A DNA stretch of 39,108 nt, from the NCBI GenBank assembly GCA_012719415.1, contig JAAYAK010000008.1, positions 1-39,108 on the forward strand. Reading direction: 5' to 3'. Shown piece after piece: positions 32,606-39,108 of this stretch. The DNA is from Syntrophorhabdus sp. Its GTDB lineage: Bacteria; Desulfobacterota; Syntrophorhabdia; Syntrophorhabdales; Syntrophorhabdaceae. The notes below the pieces were generated by a model. That model was not told the DNA's origin. It was given only the letters and a program-made list of their open reading frames with translations, and did no database searches. How positions within the stretch are numbered: position 1 is the first letter of the stretch; each line of letters starts with the position of its first letter. A program made the translations under genes and the position numbers.

Positions 32606-33004
32606 ATGAAGGACACAGCGAGGACAAACGAGGAACTCCTGCGGGAAGTGGCGGGCCTGAAGCGGAAGATCCGGGAGCTTGAGGAATTCAGGGCCGGGCA
32701 CGACCGGATAAGGGAAGAGGAGCGGCACAGCGCCAGGCTCTCGACCGCGCTGGAGCTGGCCGGTGCGATCTGTCATGAGGTGAACCAACCCCTCCAGATC
32801 ATCAGTGCCCGGATTTACCTTTTGTCCATGGATAACCCCGATGACCGGACACGGGAGGCGCTCGAGATGATGAACGACCAGGTCCACAGGATCGGCGCGA
32901 TAACACGGGAGCTGATGGGATTGAAAAAGTATTCCAATCGTGATTACATTGGTACTATCAAGATCACAGACATAGGCAGGACGACCGAAGGGGATGCCCG
33001 ATGA
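32606..33004 (+). CDS. Histidine-kinase fragment: coiled coil plus DHp phospho-acceptor domain only
   Basis: This 132-residue protein has an N-terminal charged coiled coil (residues ~8-45), then a HisKA/DHp helix pair with the phospho-acceptor His57 in LELAGAICHEVNQPLQIISARIYLL, an H box of the HExNQP type. The second DHp helix ends near 105, and a short tail follows. No HATPase domain (N, G1 or G2 boxes) is present. The next gene starts cleanly, so this is a complete short ORF rather than an obvious frameshift. It could act as a phosphotransfer intermediate or dimerisation partner. The start ATG has only a weak GGTGAG upstream. It is paired with a receiver-only gene 28 bases downstream. Confidence 0.75.
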   Translation: MKDTARTNEELLREVAGLKRKIRELEEFRAGHDRIREEERHSARLSTALELAGAICHEVNQPLQIISARIYLLSMDNPDDRTREALEMMNDQVHRIGAITRELMGLKKYSNRDYIGTIKITDIGRTTEGDAR

Positions 33005-33032
33005 TCCCAATTCACCGCAGGGGAGATGCGCT

Positions 33033-33434
33033 ATGAATCCAAAGAAGGTGTTGATAGTTGATGACGAGCCGGCCATTCTGGGTACGTTGCAGCAGATATT
33101 CGAAAGGAGCGGTTACGAGGCCCTGACGGCCGAAAGCGCCGAAAAAGCCCTTGGCATCCTGGAGAACGAGACCGTTATGATAATGTTCCTGGACCTCAAT
33201 CTTCCCGGGATGAGCGGTGTCGACCTCTGCAGGCTGATACGCAAGAAGAACCGTATTGCCATTATCCATGCCCTCACGGGCTACGTGAACATCTTCGGGC
33301 AGATAGAATGCCGCGAGGCTGGTTTCGATGATTTTTTCGTCAAGCCCGTGGACATCAACGTCCTCCTGAGAGCGGCCGAAGGCGCCGTGGAAAAGCTCCA
33401 CAGGTGGAAGGTCGACGAATACGAAGTGATCTAG
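33033..33434 (+). CDS. Receiver-only response regulator
   Basis: This 133-residue CheY-like protein has the acidic pair VDDE (residues 9-12), phospho-acceptor Asp54 in FLDLNLPGMSG, the Thr in HALTGY and the Lys in FFVKPVD. There is no output domain; the protein stops ~12 residues after the receiver fold. GGGGAG before the ATG at 33033 decides the start over upstream in-frame codons. It is probably the partner of the DHp-only protein before it, giving a phosphotransfer pair with neither a kinase domain nor a DNA-binding domain. Confidence 0.85.
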   Translation: MNPKKVLIVDDEPAILGTLQQIFERSGYEALTAESAEKALGILENETVMIMFLDLNLPGMSGVDLCRLIRKKNRIAIIHALTGYVNIFGQIECREAGFDDFFVKPVDINVLLRAAEGAVEKLHRWKVDEYEVI

Positions 33435-33469
33435 CTTGCCACGAGAGCGCTGCTCCCTTCGGGAACTCC

Positions 33470-33485
33470 TGCCCGGGACCGGGCA
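33470..33485. other. Stem-loop between converging genes
   Basis: TGCCCGG (33470-33476) and CCGGGCA (33479-33485) form a tight palindrome in the 51-base gap between the receiver gene and the UbiA-type gene. It directly abuts the stop codon of the latter and has no T-tract. Confidence 0.4.
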
Positions 33486-34373
33486 TTACGACGCGATCAT
33501 AAGGCCGATAGCGAAAAGCGCCGGGGTGGCGAGGTCAATGATCACATTTCTGCCCAGGTAGGGAACAAGGCTCTTCATCTCCTCGGAATACCTCAAAACG
33601 CCGCGCGCTGTCTGGACGGCTATGACCGTCGTGGCAAGGGCGAAGAATACGTGGACGGGGAAAACGCCGAGGGCGTAGCCGAGGAAAAGGGGAAAATAGG
33701 AGGCGGCAAGGAAGAGTATGTATATCCTTGCCACATTCCGTCTTCCGAGGAGGATGGGCAGGTGTCTCCTTCCCACCGTCTCGTCGGCTTCCACGTCGGG
33801 GAACTGGTTGAGAAGGAGAAGGTCGCTCACGAGAAAACCCGGGATGAGGGATGCAAGAAGGGCGGTCAGGGAATAGCTGCCGGTGAGGACGAAATGCGTG
33901 CCCAGCACCATGAGAGGGCCGAAGGCCAGGCCGGGGGCGATGAGGCAGACGATCGGTTTCTTCGTGATCCACTGGGTATAGAAGACGATGAGAGCCATGC
34001 CGAGGAGCCCGAGGGGTAAAAGGAGCACGCCGACGGTGAAGACAAAATACATCCCGATGGTGAAACAGAGGACAAGGGACACCACCCCCGTCGCGAGGGC
34101 CCATCCCGCCTTGTCGGGCCTTTCCTGGAGAGCCCCGCTGCCTCCGCTGAAGGGGGTCCTCTGCGTCTTGAAGTCGAGGCCGCTCTTGAAATCGCAGTAT
34201 TCGTTGAGGGCGTTGACGCTGATGTGGGCGCAGACGGCGCCAATGATGATGAGGACCACGGAAAGGATATCGATCCTGGCGCCTGACCACATGGCTGTCG
34301 ATATCCCGACGAGGATGCACATCGGCGTAAGGATCAGAAACGGGACCTTCATGGGTCCGAGTATGTACCTCAT
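33486..34373 (-). CDS. UbiA-family prenyltransferase (MenA-like)
   Basis: This 295-residue integral membrane protein has about eight to nine hydrophobic helices. The two Asp-rich prenyl-diphosphate motifs are visible: NALNEYCDFKSGLDFKTQRTPFSGGSG and NQFPDVEADETVGRRHLPILLG. The FSGGSG segment after the first motif resembles MenA-type enzymes, which attach a polyprenyl chain to an aromatic ring for menaquinone. Other UbiA members make heme O, ubiquinone or archaeal-type lipids, so the substrate is not certain, and no other menaquinone gene is close. GGGAGGG precedes the ATG, and a good promoter lies 35-60 bases upstream, so it is transcribed on its own. Confidence 0.88.
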   Translation of the reverse strand: MRYILGPMKVPFLILTPMCILVGISTAMWSGARIDILSVVLIIIGAVCAHISVNALNEYCDFKSGLDFKTQRTPFSGGSGALQERPDKAGWALATGVVSLVLCFTIGMYFVFTVGVLLLPLGLLGMALIVFYTQWITKKPIVCLIAPGLAFGPLMVLGTHFVLTGSYSLTALLASLIPGFLVSDLLLLNQFPDVEADETVGRRHLPILLGRRNVARIYILFLAASYFPLFLGYALGVFPVHVFFALATTVIAVQTARGVLRYSEEMKSLVPYLGRNVIIDLATPALFAIGLMIAS

Positions 34374-34407
34374 CTTTTCAGCCCTCCCAATACCACGTGA
34401 GTTCCTA

Positions 34408-34436
34408 ATCTTACAGAGTCAGACCTGTTTTTGCAA
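34408..34436 (-). promoter_or_regulatory. Sigma70 promoter of the UbiA-type gene
   Basis: On the minus strand, TTGCAA (plus 34431-34436) and TAAGAT (plus 34408-34413) are separated by 17 bases. It lies in the 116-base gap after the HAF-repeat gene. Confidence 0.65.
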
Positions 34437-34489
34437 GGATGGAAGCACGGAACGTCATCGGGAAGGTACGGGACGACCCGTCGATGCCC

Positions 34490-35743
34490 TCAGCGGGAGG
34501 CTGTCCGGCAGGGATAGACCCTGACGGTGCCTTTCCCCTCAAAGGGTGTTCCATCGCCGGTCTTCCCTTTCAGGACACCCCGGGTGTCTCCGCATTGGAA
34601 CCCTGCCGTGCCTGTCCTGAAGAGGCACAGGAGGTCGGCGTACCCGTCGTAATTGACATCCCAGGCCCAGGGACTGCAGAAGACCATGCTCGTCTCGTTC
34701 CCCGTGTGCCCGAAGGTGAGACTCCCCGGGTCCGTCATCTCGAAGGCGTCGAAGGTGGGACTGCTGAGGATGGCCACGGGGACGAAGTCCCAACCCCTCA
34801 CGTTGATGAGATTCCTGCCGCTCCAGGGCCTGATATCGATCGCCACGGACATGAGATCCGTCGCGGGAGTGGCCACAAAGCCATGTGTGCCCGAGTGATC
34901 GGTGAAGTACCCGACGATCACCCCGCTGTCATTGATCCCATGGGCAACGGTCTCCAACGCCCCGGGGTAATCGAGGGTTGCCCATGTGGCGCCGTCGAGA
35001 AGGAAGCCATGGGTCCCCGTCGCGTCGCTATACTCGCCGACGATGGCCCCGCCGTTATTGACACCCCAGGCGACGGCGAAATCCGCCCCGGGACGGTCGA
35101 GGAAGGACAGGGTGTCACCGCTCAAGGAGCAGCAGTGTGTCCCCTCGAAATCCACGCACTGACCGACGATGGCATCGCTGTCGTTAATGCCGTAGGCATG
35201 AAAGATAACCCCCGGCCCGGCGGGATAGTCGAGAAAGGTGTAGACGCCGCCGCTCAGTGAATAGCCATAGTAGCCGCTGAGGCCCGCGGGCACCTCGGGT
35301 CTGTCCCCCGAGAACCAGCCCACAATGGTGTTCGCGTTGTTGATGGAATAGACGTAGCTTTCGTCCGCCGAGGGATAGGGGTCGATGTGCGCATAGCCGC
35401 CGCCTGTCAGGGAGAACCCGAAGGCCACCCCGCCGGGATCCACCCAGGTTCCAACAAGGGTTCCCCCGTCATTGATCCCCATGGCAAAGGTCCACATGGC
35501 TCCCGGGTGATCGAGGCGGTACCAGGTCGTCCCGTACAGCACGAAGCCGTGGGGTTCCGAGAAGGAGTCGGAATCCGTGTCGTACCATCCGACGACCACC
35601 CCCGAGTTGTTGATGTCCCAGGCCTCCGTGTGGGTGGCACCCGGGTAGTCGAGTACCGCGTACGTGTAGCCGGCGGCCCCGGCCGGGCGGCAAAGGAGAA
35701 GGACAAAGGCCATGCAGGCGATCACTGCGAAAGCTTGTTTCAT
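34490..35743 (-). CDS. Secreted HAF-repeat protein
   Basis: This 417-residue protein has a signal peptide (MKQAFAVIACMAFVLLLCRPAGAAG). About seven repeats of ~45 residues follow, each with a core like AWGINDSGxIVGxYxDxxGTHGFLL; this is the HAF family of extracellular repeats, which probably fold as a beta-propeller-like unit. The last ~115 residues are a different domain (VAIDIRPWSGRNLINVRGWDFVPVAIL, DVNYDGYADLLCLFRTG, CGDTRGVLKG) seen at the end of many secreted bacterial proteins. The function is unknown. The frame is open upstream to 35809, but AAGGAGGAG and the signal peptide support the start at 35743. The 203-base gap to the glycosylase stop shows no clear promoter. Confidence 0.85.
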   Translation of the reverse strand: MKQAFAVIACMAFVLLLCRPAGAAGYTYAVLDYPGATHTEAWDINNSGVVVGWYDTDSDSFSEPHGFVLYGTTWYRLDHPGAMWTFAMGINDGGTLVGTWVDPGGVAFGFSLTGGGYAHIDPYPSADESYVYSINNANTIVGWFSGDRPEVPAGLSGYYGYSLSGGVYTFLDYPAGPGVIFHAYGINDSDAIVGQCVDFEGTHCCSLSGDTLSFLDRPGADFAVAWGVNNGGAIVGEYSDATGTHGFLLDGATWATLDYPGALETVAHGINDSGVIVGYFTDHSGTHGFVATPATDLMSVAIDIRPWSGRNLINVRGWDFVPVAILSSPTFDAFEMTDPGSLTFGHTGNETSMVFCSPWAWDVNYDGYADLLCLFRTGTAGFQCGDTRGVLKGKTGDGTPFEGKGTVRVYPCRTASR

Positions 35744-35946
35744 CTCGCTCCTCCTTGAGAGAGTTTCGAACCTGATGTGCCCCGGTCCTGTTCCGCGCTC
35801 TTCGGCCATACTGCCGGCAAGTCCCGATGGATGCCCATATGATAGCGAAAACGCCAGATGCCTGTCTGTCGCTGAAAGTGTAATTGTTGTGTAGCTGTTC
35901 CGGTGAGGCGGACGTCATTTTTTCGGTGACAGGGCGGGGTGGGTGG

Positions 35947-36570
35947 CTAGAGCATCGTTTTTAGCTTGTCCATGTCTTCCCAGGCCTCCTTTATCTTGGT
36001 CTGGCTGCGCAGGAGATAGGAGGGGTGGTAGGTGGGCAAAAGTGGAATGCCGCGGAAGGTCGTCAATTTGCCGCGGATGCGTGATATCGGGGCATCCGTT
36101 TCAAGGAGGGTGTTATAGGCGTGGCGCCCGAGGGTGCAGATGATGCGGGGCCGGATGATATCGAGTTGCGCGACGAGATATTCCTTGCACGCCGCTGCCT
36201 CATCCGGCTCGGGGTCGCGGTTCCCGGGCGGCCGGCACTTGAGAACGTTGCAGATGAAGACATCGCTCCTCTTGATCCCGATGCGTTCGATGAGCTGGTC
36301 GAGGAGCTTGCCCGCCCTGCCGACGAAGGGCCGTCCCTGGTTGTCCTCTTCCTCTCCGGGTGCCTCTCCGACGAAGACGATATCGGCCTTCGGGCTCCCT
36401 TCTCCGAAGACGACATTCTTGCGCGTCTTCGCCAGAGCGCACCTCTCGCAGGAGAGGACCGTCTTCTTGAGCTCCGAGAGCGTCGGCCCTTCCCTTTCGG
36501 CAAACGCATATTCATCGACGCCCATATTCTTAAGCGCCGTCAACAACCCTTTCGCGTCCCTCGCATCCAT
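35947..36570 (-). CDS. Type-4 (Fe-S) uracil-DNA glycosylase
   Basis: This 207-residue glycosylase removes uracil from DNA. The four [4Fe-4S] cysteines are present with family spacing: CERC at residues 41-44, the Cys in ICNVLKCRPP and the Cys 16 residues later in AAACKEYL. The catalytic motif A is VGEAPGEEEDNQGRPFVGRAG, and the second motif is LPTYHPSYLLR. An extra ~30 residues at the N-terminus before the first cysteine are common in similar bacterial proteins. The ribosome binding region GAGAGGT lies between the start and the inverted-repeat element at 36591-36897, which therefore abuts its leader. Confidence 0.93.
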   Translation of the reverse strand: MDARDAKGLLTALKNMGVDEYAFAEREGPTLSELKKTVLSCERCALAKTRKNVVFGEGSPKADIVFVGEAPGEEEDNQGRPFVGRAGKLLDQLIERIGIKRSDVFICNVLKCRPPGNRDPEPDEAAACKEYLVAQLDIIRPRIICTLGRHAYNTLLETDAPISRIRGKLTTFRGIPLLPTYHPSYLLRSQTKIKEAWEDMDKLKTML

Positions 36571-36590
36571 CGTCTAAACCTGACCTCTCT

Positions 36591-36897
36591 AAAGACTCAT
36601 CTCACGCCCGTTCCTCACTTCGTTCGTCTCTGGAGCCCGCAGAGAGCACGGAGAAAAACGAAGAAAGAAAAGCCTTCCCGGGAATTTTAGAAAAGCAAAA
36701 AACTCCCGGGAACCTTCGATCCCGCTCTGAGGAACGGGAGGAAAAACCAACCCGGCAAGGACATTCTTTGCCGCCCGCCGAATGGCGGGATGCAAGTGCC
36801 GCCTGATACCGGGAGGCTCCGGGATCAGGCGGCGATCTTTTCTGCATTTCTCTGCGCCCTCTGTGTGCTTGAGCGAAGCGGGCGTGAGGCAGTCTTT
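36591..36897. repeat. 307-bp inverted-repeat (MITE-like) element between gatA and the UDG gene
   Basis: The ends are near-perfect inverted repeats: AAAGACT-CAT-CTCACGCCCG at 36591-36610 against CGGGCGTGAG-GC-AGTCTTT at 36879-36897. Inside are several nested stems: TTCCCGGGA/TCCCGGGAA (~36685-36715), GGCAA/TTGCC, CCCGCC/GGCGGG and CCGCCTGAT/ATCAGGCGG (~36799-36832). Sequences of the GCAGAGAGCACGGAGAAA type, near both ends, resemble widespread bacterial intergenic repeats. No transposase-sized frame exists. The rest of 36571-36908 holds only the short leader and trailer of the flanking genes. Confidence 0.75.
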
Positions 36898-36908
36898 TAT
36901 CTTTTCCT

Positions 36909-38369
36909 TCACCCCAGCAGCCGTTCCGGTATCGTCTCCACCTTTTTCACCGACTCGAACACATGCGCCGCCTGCAGCATCCTTCCCTCATCCAGCGGTT
37001 TGCCGATGATCTGGAGGCCTATGGGAAGGCCCTTCTTGTCGAAGCCGCCCGGGATGGAAATGCCCGGCAGGCCCGCCAGGTTGACGGGTATGGTGAAGAT
37101 GTCCGAGAGATACATGGTCAGCGGGTCTTCCAGGCGCTCCCCGACCCTGAAGGCCGTCGTCGGGGAGACGGGCGTGACGATGAGGTCGCAGGACGCGAAG
37201 GCATCATCGAAATCGCGCCTGATGAGGGTGCGGACCTTGCCCGCCTTGCGGTAATAGGCATCGTAGTAACCAGAGGAGAGCACGTAGGTCCCGAGGATGA
37301 TCCTGCGTTTGACCTCCTTGCCGAAACCCGCGAAACGGGTCTTCTTGTACATGTCGATGATGTCCTTGCCTTCCTCACGCAAGCCGTACTTGACGCCGTC
37401 ATAGCGCGCGAGGTTCGACGAGGCCTCGGCGGTGCAGATGATGTAATAGGTGGCAACGGCGTGGCGCGTGTGGGGAAGGGACACGTCGACGAGTTCGGCT
37501 CCCTGGTCCTTGAGGACCTGCAGGTTCTCTTCGTAGTTCTTTCTGACCTCGTCTTCCATGCCCTCGACGGAGTATTCGCCGGGTATGCCGATCCTTTGCC
37601 CCTTGATGTCCCTGCCCAGGAAGGAGTGATAGTCAGGAACGGGTTCGGGGATGGACGTGGAATCGAGCGGGTCATACCCCGCGATGACGCCGAGCATGGT
37701 GGCACAGTCGCTTACGGTTCGGGAGAAGGGACCTATCTGGTCGAGGGACGAGGCGAAGGCTATGAGGCCATACCGGGAAACCCTTCCGTAGGTGGGTTTC
37801 ATACCGATAACGCCGCAGAGGCTCGCCGGCTGGCGGATGGAGCCGCCCGTATCGGTGCCGAGGGCGCCCACGCAGAGCCCTGAGGCAACCGCCGCGGCGG
37901 AGCCGCCGCTCGATCCGCCGGGGATCCGGGAGGTGTCCCAGGGGTTCGCCGTCGTCTGGAAGGCCGAGTTCTCTGTGGATGAGCCCATGGCGAACTCGTC
38001 CATATTGAGCCTGCCGAGATGCACGAAGCCGGCCTCCTTGAGTTTCCTGATGACCGTGGCGTCATAGGGGGGCACGAAGCCTTTCAGTATGTTCGAGGCG
38101 CAGGTGGTCTCGATCCCCTTCGTACACAGGATGTCCTTCATACCGAGCGGTATCCCCAGAAGCGGCGCGTTTTCCCCGCGCGCGATCTTTTCATCCGCCT
38201 CGCGCGCCATCTCCATGGCGTGATCGTCCGTCGTCCTCAGATAGGCCAGTATCTCGCCGTTATACTTCCCTATGCGATCGAGATAATACCCCGTCAACTC
38301 CACGGAGCTGATCTCTTTCTTCTTCAGCATCTCTCTTAACTGCGCTATCGTCGAATTCAGTATATCCAC
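36909..38369 (-). CDS. gatA: Glutamyl-tRNA(Gln)/aspartyl-tRNA(Asn) amidotransferase subunit A
   Basis: This 486-residue amidase subunit is of normal GatA length. It releases ammonia from glutamine for transamidation of misacylated Glu-tRNA(Gln) or Asp-tRNA(Asn). The Ser-cisSer-Lys triad is present: Lys in [13 protein letters not shown], Ser in [14 protein letters not shown] and the nucleophile Ser in [13 protein letters not shown]. The start is a GTG at 38369 preceded by AGAGGAGATGAG. It lies 364 bases after gatC, an unusually wide gap filled by repeats, and gatB is not in the window. Confidence 0.95.
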   Translation of the reverse strand: MDILNSTIAQLREMLKKKEISSVELTGYYLDRIGKYNGEILAYLRTTDDHAMEMAREADEKIARGENAPLLGIPLGMKDILCTKGIETTCASNILKGFVPPYDATVIRKLKEAGFVHLGRLNMDEFAMGSSTENSAFQTTANPWDTSRIPGGSSGGSAAAVASGLCVGALGTDTGGSIRQPASLCGVIGMKPTYGRVSRYGLIAFASSLDQIGPFSRTVSDCATMLGVIAGYDPLDSTSIPEPVPDYHSFLGRDIKGQRIGIPGEYSVEGMEDEVRKNYEENLQVLKDQGAELVDVSLPHTRHAVATYYIICTAEASSNLARYDGVKYGLREEGKDIIDMYKKTRFAGFGKEVKRRIILGTYVLSSGYYDAYYRKAGKVRTLIRRDFDDAFASCDLIVTPVSPTTAFRVGERLEDPLTMYLSDIFTIPVNLAGLPGISIPGGFDKKGLPIGLQIIGKPLDEGRMLQAAHVFESVKKVETIPERLLG

Positions 38370-38516
38370 ACCTCATCTCCTCTGAGCTAACCACATCGGG
38401 GCCGCATATTCTCCCCCAATCCCATCCCGCGTTCGCCTATTACCGTCAAAATCCTTTTGACAAACCTGCTTCCGGGTCCGGTCAATGCTGTGACGTCACC
38501 CCGCCAACCCTCTCCT

Positions 38517-38663
38517 CCGTCATTCCGGCGAAGGCCGGAATCCAGGAAAAACTCCCGCGTAAGCAACCATCCGGCAGGAAACGTTGCAACCTCCCTGCCC
38601 AGCACCACCACTCACCGCCGCGACAGAAGCATCCCTGGATTCCGGCCTTCGCCGGAATGACGG
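38517..38663. repeat. 147-bp inverted-repeat element with 30-bp perfect arms
   Basis: The arms at 38517-38546 and 38634-38663 are perfect 30-base inverted copies. Each holds its own palindrome, TTCCGGC-GAAG-GCCGGAA, and ends in ATCCAGG. The 87-base centre has no gene. This CATTCCGGC...GGAATCCAG type is a widespread REP/MITE-like intergenic repeat in proteobacteria. It lies in the gatC-gatA gap (38370-38733), which otherwise contains only the repeat at 38689-38730. Confidence 0.9.
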
Positions 38664-38688
38664 GGAAAGGGACTCTATCGACGGCCAG

Positions 38689-38730
38689 TCAAGCGGCTCA
38701 AGCGATTCAAGCGGCTGCGGCTCAAGCCGG
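38689..38730. repeat. 9-bp tandem repeat (TCAAGCGGC) next to the gatC stop
   Basis: Units TCAAGCGGC, TCAAGCGAT, TCAAGCGGC, a partial TGCGGC and TCAAGCCGG run in tandem and end three bases from the gatC stop codon. The shared TCAAG core recalls the TTCAAG repeats at 1375-1569 and 24911-24945. Confidence 0.75.
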
Positions 38731-38733
38731 TTT

Positions 38734-39030
38734 CTACTCCTCCACCTCTATGATCGGCGGTACCTTGAAGAAGGTGTCGATCCTTGCCGGGGCGTTGCCC
38801 ACCGATTCCTCCGCCGTGAAGGAATCCCTGACGGCGTCCTCCCTCATGACGCATCCCACCGGAACGGGATGGCTCGTGGGTTCCACACCCTCGGTATCGA
38901 GGGCGTTCAGCGAGTCCATGTACTCGAGGATGCTGTCGATCTGCCGCGTATAGGCATCCACCTCCCCGGCGTCGAGATCAAGCCTCGCAAGATGCGCCAC
39001 GTACTCAACAGTCTCTCGTGTTATCTTCAT
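38734..39030 (-). CDS. gatC: Glutamyl-tRNA(Gln)/aspartyl-tRNA(Asn) amidotransferase subunit C
   Basis: This 98-residue protein is the small GatC subunit that wraps around GatA and stabilises the complex. The start MKITRETVEYVAHLARLDL, the central QIDSILEYMDSLNALDTEGVEPTSHPVP and the C-terminal FFKVPPIIE are classic. GAGAGGGGACTGAC before the ATG at 39030 is a usable ribosome binding site. A heptamer repeat array begins about 23 bases upstream of the start. Repeat DNA also starts right after the stop, so the gene is bracketed by repeats. Confidence 0.95.
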   Translation of the reverse strand: MKITRETVEYVAHLARLDLDAGEVDAYTRQIDSILEYMDSLNALDTEGVEPTSHPVPVGCVMREDAVRDSFTAEESVGNAPARIDTFFKVPPIIEVEE

Positions 39031-39053
39031 GTCAGTCCCCTCTCACGTTGCAG

Positions 39054-39108
39054 GTCGCAGGTCGCAAGTCACAAGTCACAGGTCGCAGGTCGCAGGTCAC
39101 AAGTCACA
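39054..39108. repeat. Heptamer tandem repeat GTCGCAG/GTCACAA upstream of gatC
   Basis: Seven full 7-bp units and a partial one run to the window edge: GTCGCAG, GTCGCAA, GTCACAA, GTCACAG, GTCGCAG, GTCGCAG, GTCACAA, GTCACA. Units vary only at two positions. The array lies just ahead of the gatC ribosome binding site on the minus strand and continues out of the window. Confidence 0.88.

Noticed and set aside
38387..38611. Small minus-strand ORF with an LDSGLRRNDGG-type peptide
   Set aside because: It is a translation of the CATTCCGGC inverted-repeat element, a well-known false ORF.
39054..39108. CRISPR array
   Set aside because: Units are 7 bp in direct contact with no spacers. The same applies to the other tandem repeats in the window.

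Overview
The window looks like chromosomal DNA from a GC-rich Gram-negative bacterium, most probably a deltaproteobacterium-type organism (Desulfobacterota). The best support is the central gene order rimP-nusA-infB-DUF503-rbfA-nrnA-truB-rpsO-pnp-M16 peptidase-dut, which I know from Geobacter-like genomes. The long CCA-adding enzyme with DHH and CBS domains and the Liv-type transporter fit this, but genus cannot be assigned from the sequence alone. No tRNA, rRNA, CRISPR array, transposase or phage gene was seen.

Layout. 1-1318 (minus): the start of a secreted 5'-nucleotidase-type phosphoesterase, and before it an aminotransferase-fold protein whose catalytic lysine is replaced by glutamate. 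1571-6160 (minus): a complete branched-chain amino acid type ABC transporter operon, livK-livH-livM-livG-livF, with a good sigma70 promoter. 6282-8454: a HAD phosphatase plus a zinc-ribbon protein (plus strand), facing a UDP-glucuronate decarboxylase and a small cysteine protein (minus strand). 8545-24907 (plus): a 16-kb translation, RNA-processing and housekeeping run with very short or negative gene spacing: ribosome maturation (rimP, rbfA), transcription elongation (nusA), initiation (infB), pseudouridylation (truB), S15, PNPase and nanoRNase, then an M16 peptidase, dUTPase, XerC/D recombinase, a DHH-CBS-CCA enzyme, scpA and sppA. 25081-25800: a DUF364 protein with its own strong promoter and a strong terminator. 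26030-29234: a five-EF-hand protein divergent from a CpxR/CpxA-like two-component pair. 29309-31306 (minus): a phasin-like protein and a UbiB-type kinase. 31647-33434 (plus): a B3/B4-domain protein, then a histidine-kinase fragment with only the phospho-acceptor domain and a receiver-only protein. 33486-39030 (minus): gatC, gatA, a type-4 uracil-DNA glycosylase, a HAF-repeat secreted protein and a UbiA-type prenyltransferase.

The accessory DNA lies between genes. At least five loci carry short tandem repeats with 7-, 8- or 9-bp units (near 1400, 24920, 32350, 38700 and 39080). They sit very close to stop codons or a ribosome binding site, and two of them have a second inverted copy. Two further inverted-repeat elements (36591-36897 and 38517-38663) flank gatA. 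These repeats, the lysine-less aminotransferase, the EF-hand/CpxRA-like neighbourhood and the kinase-less phosphorelay pair are the parts most worth a second look.
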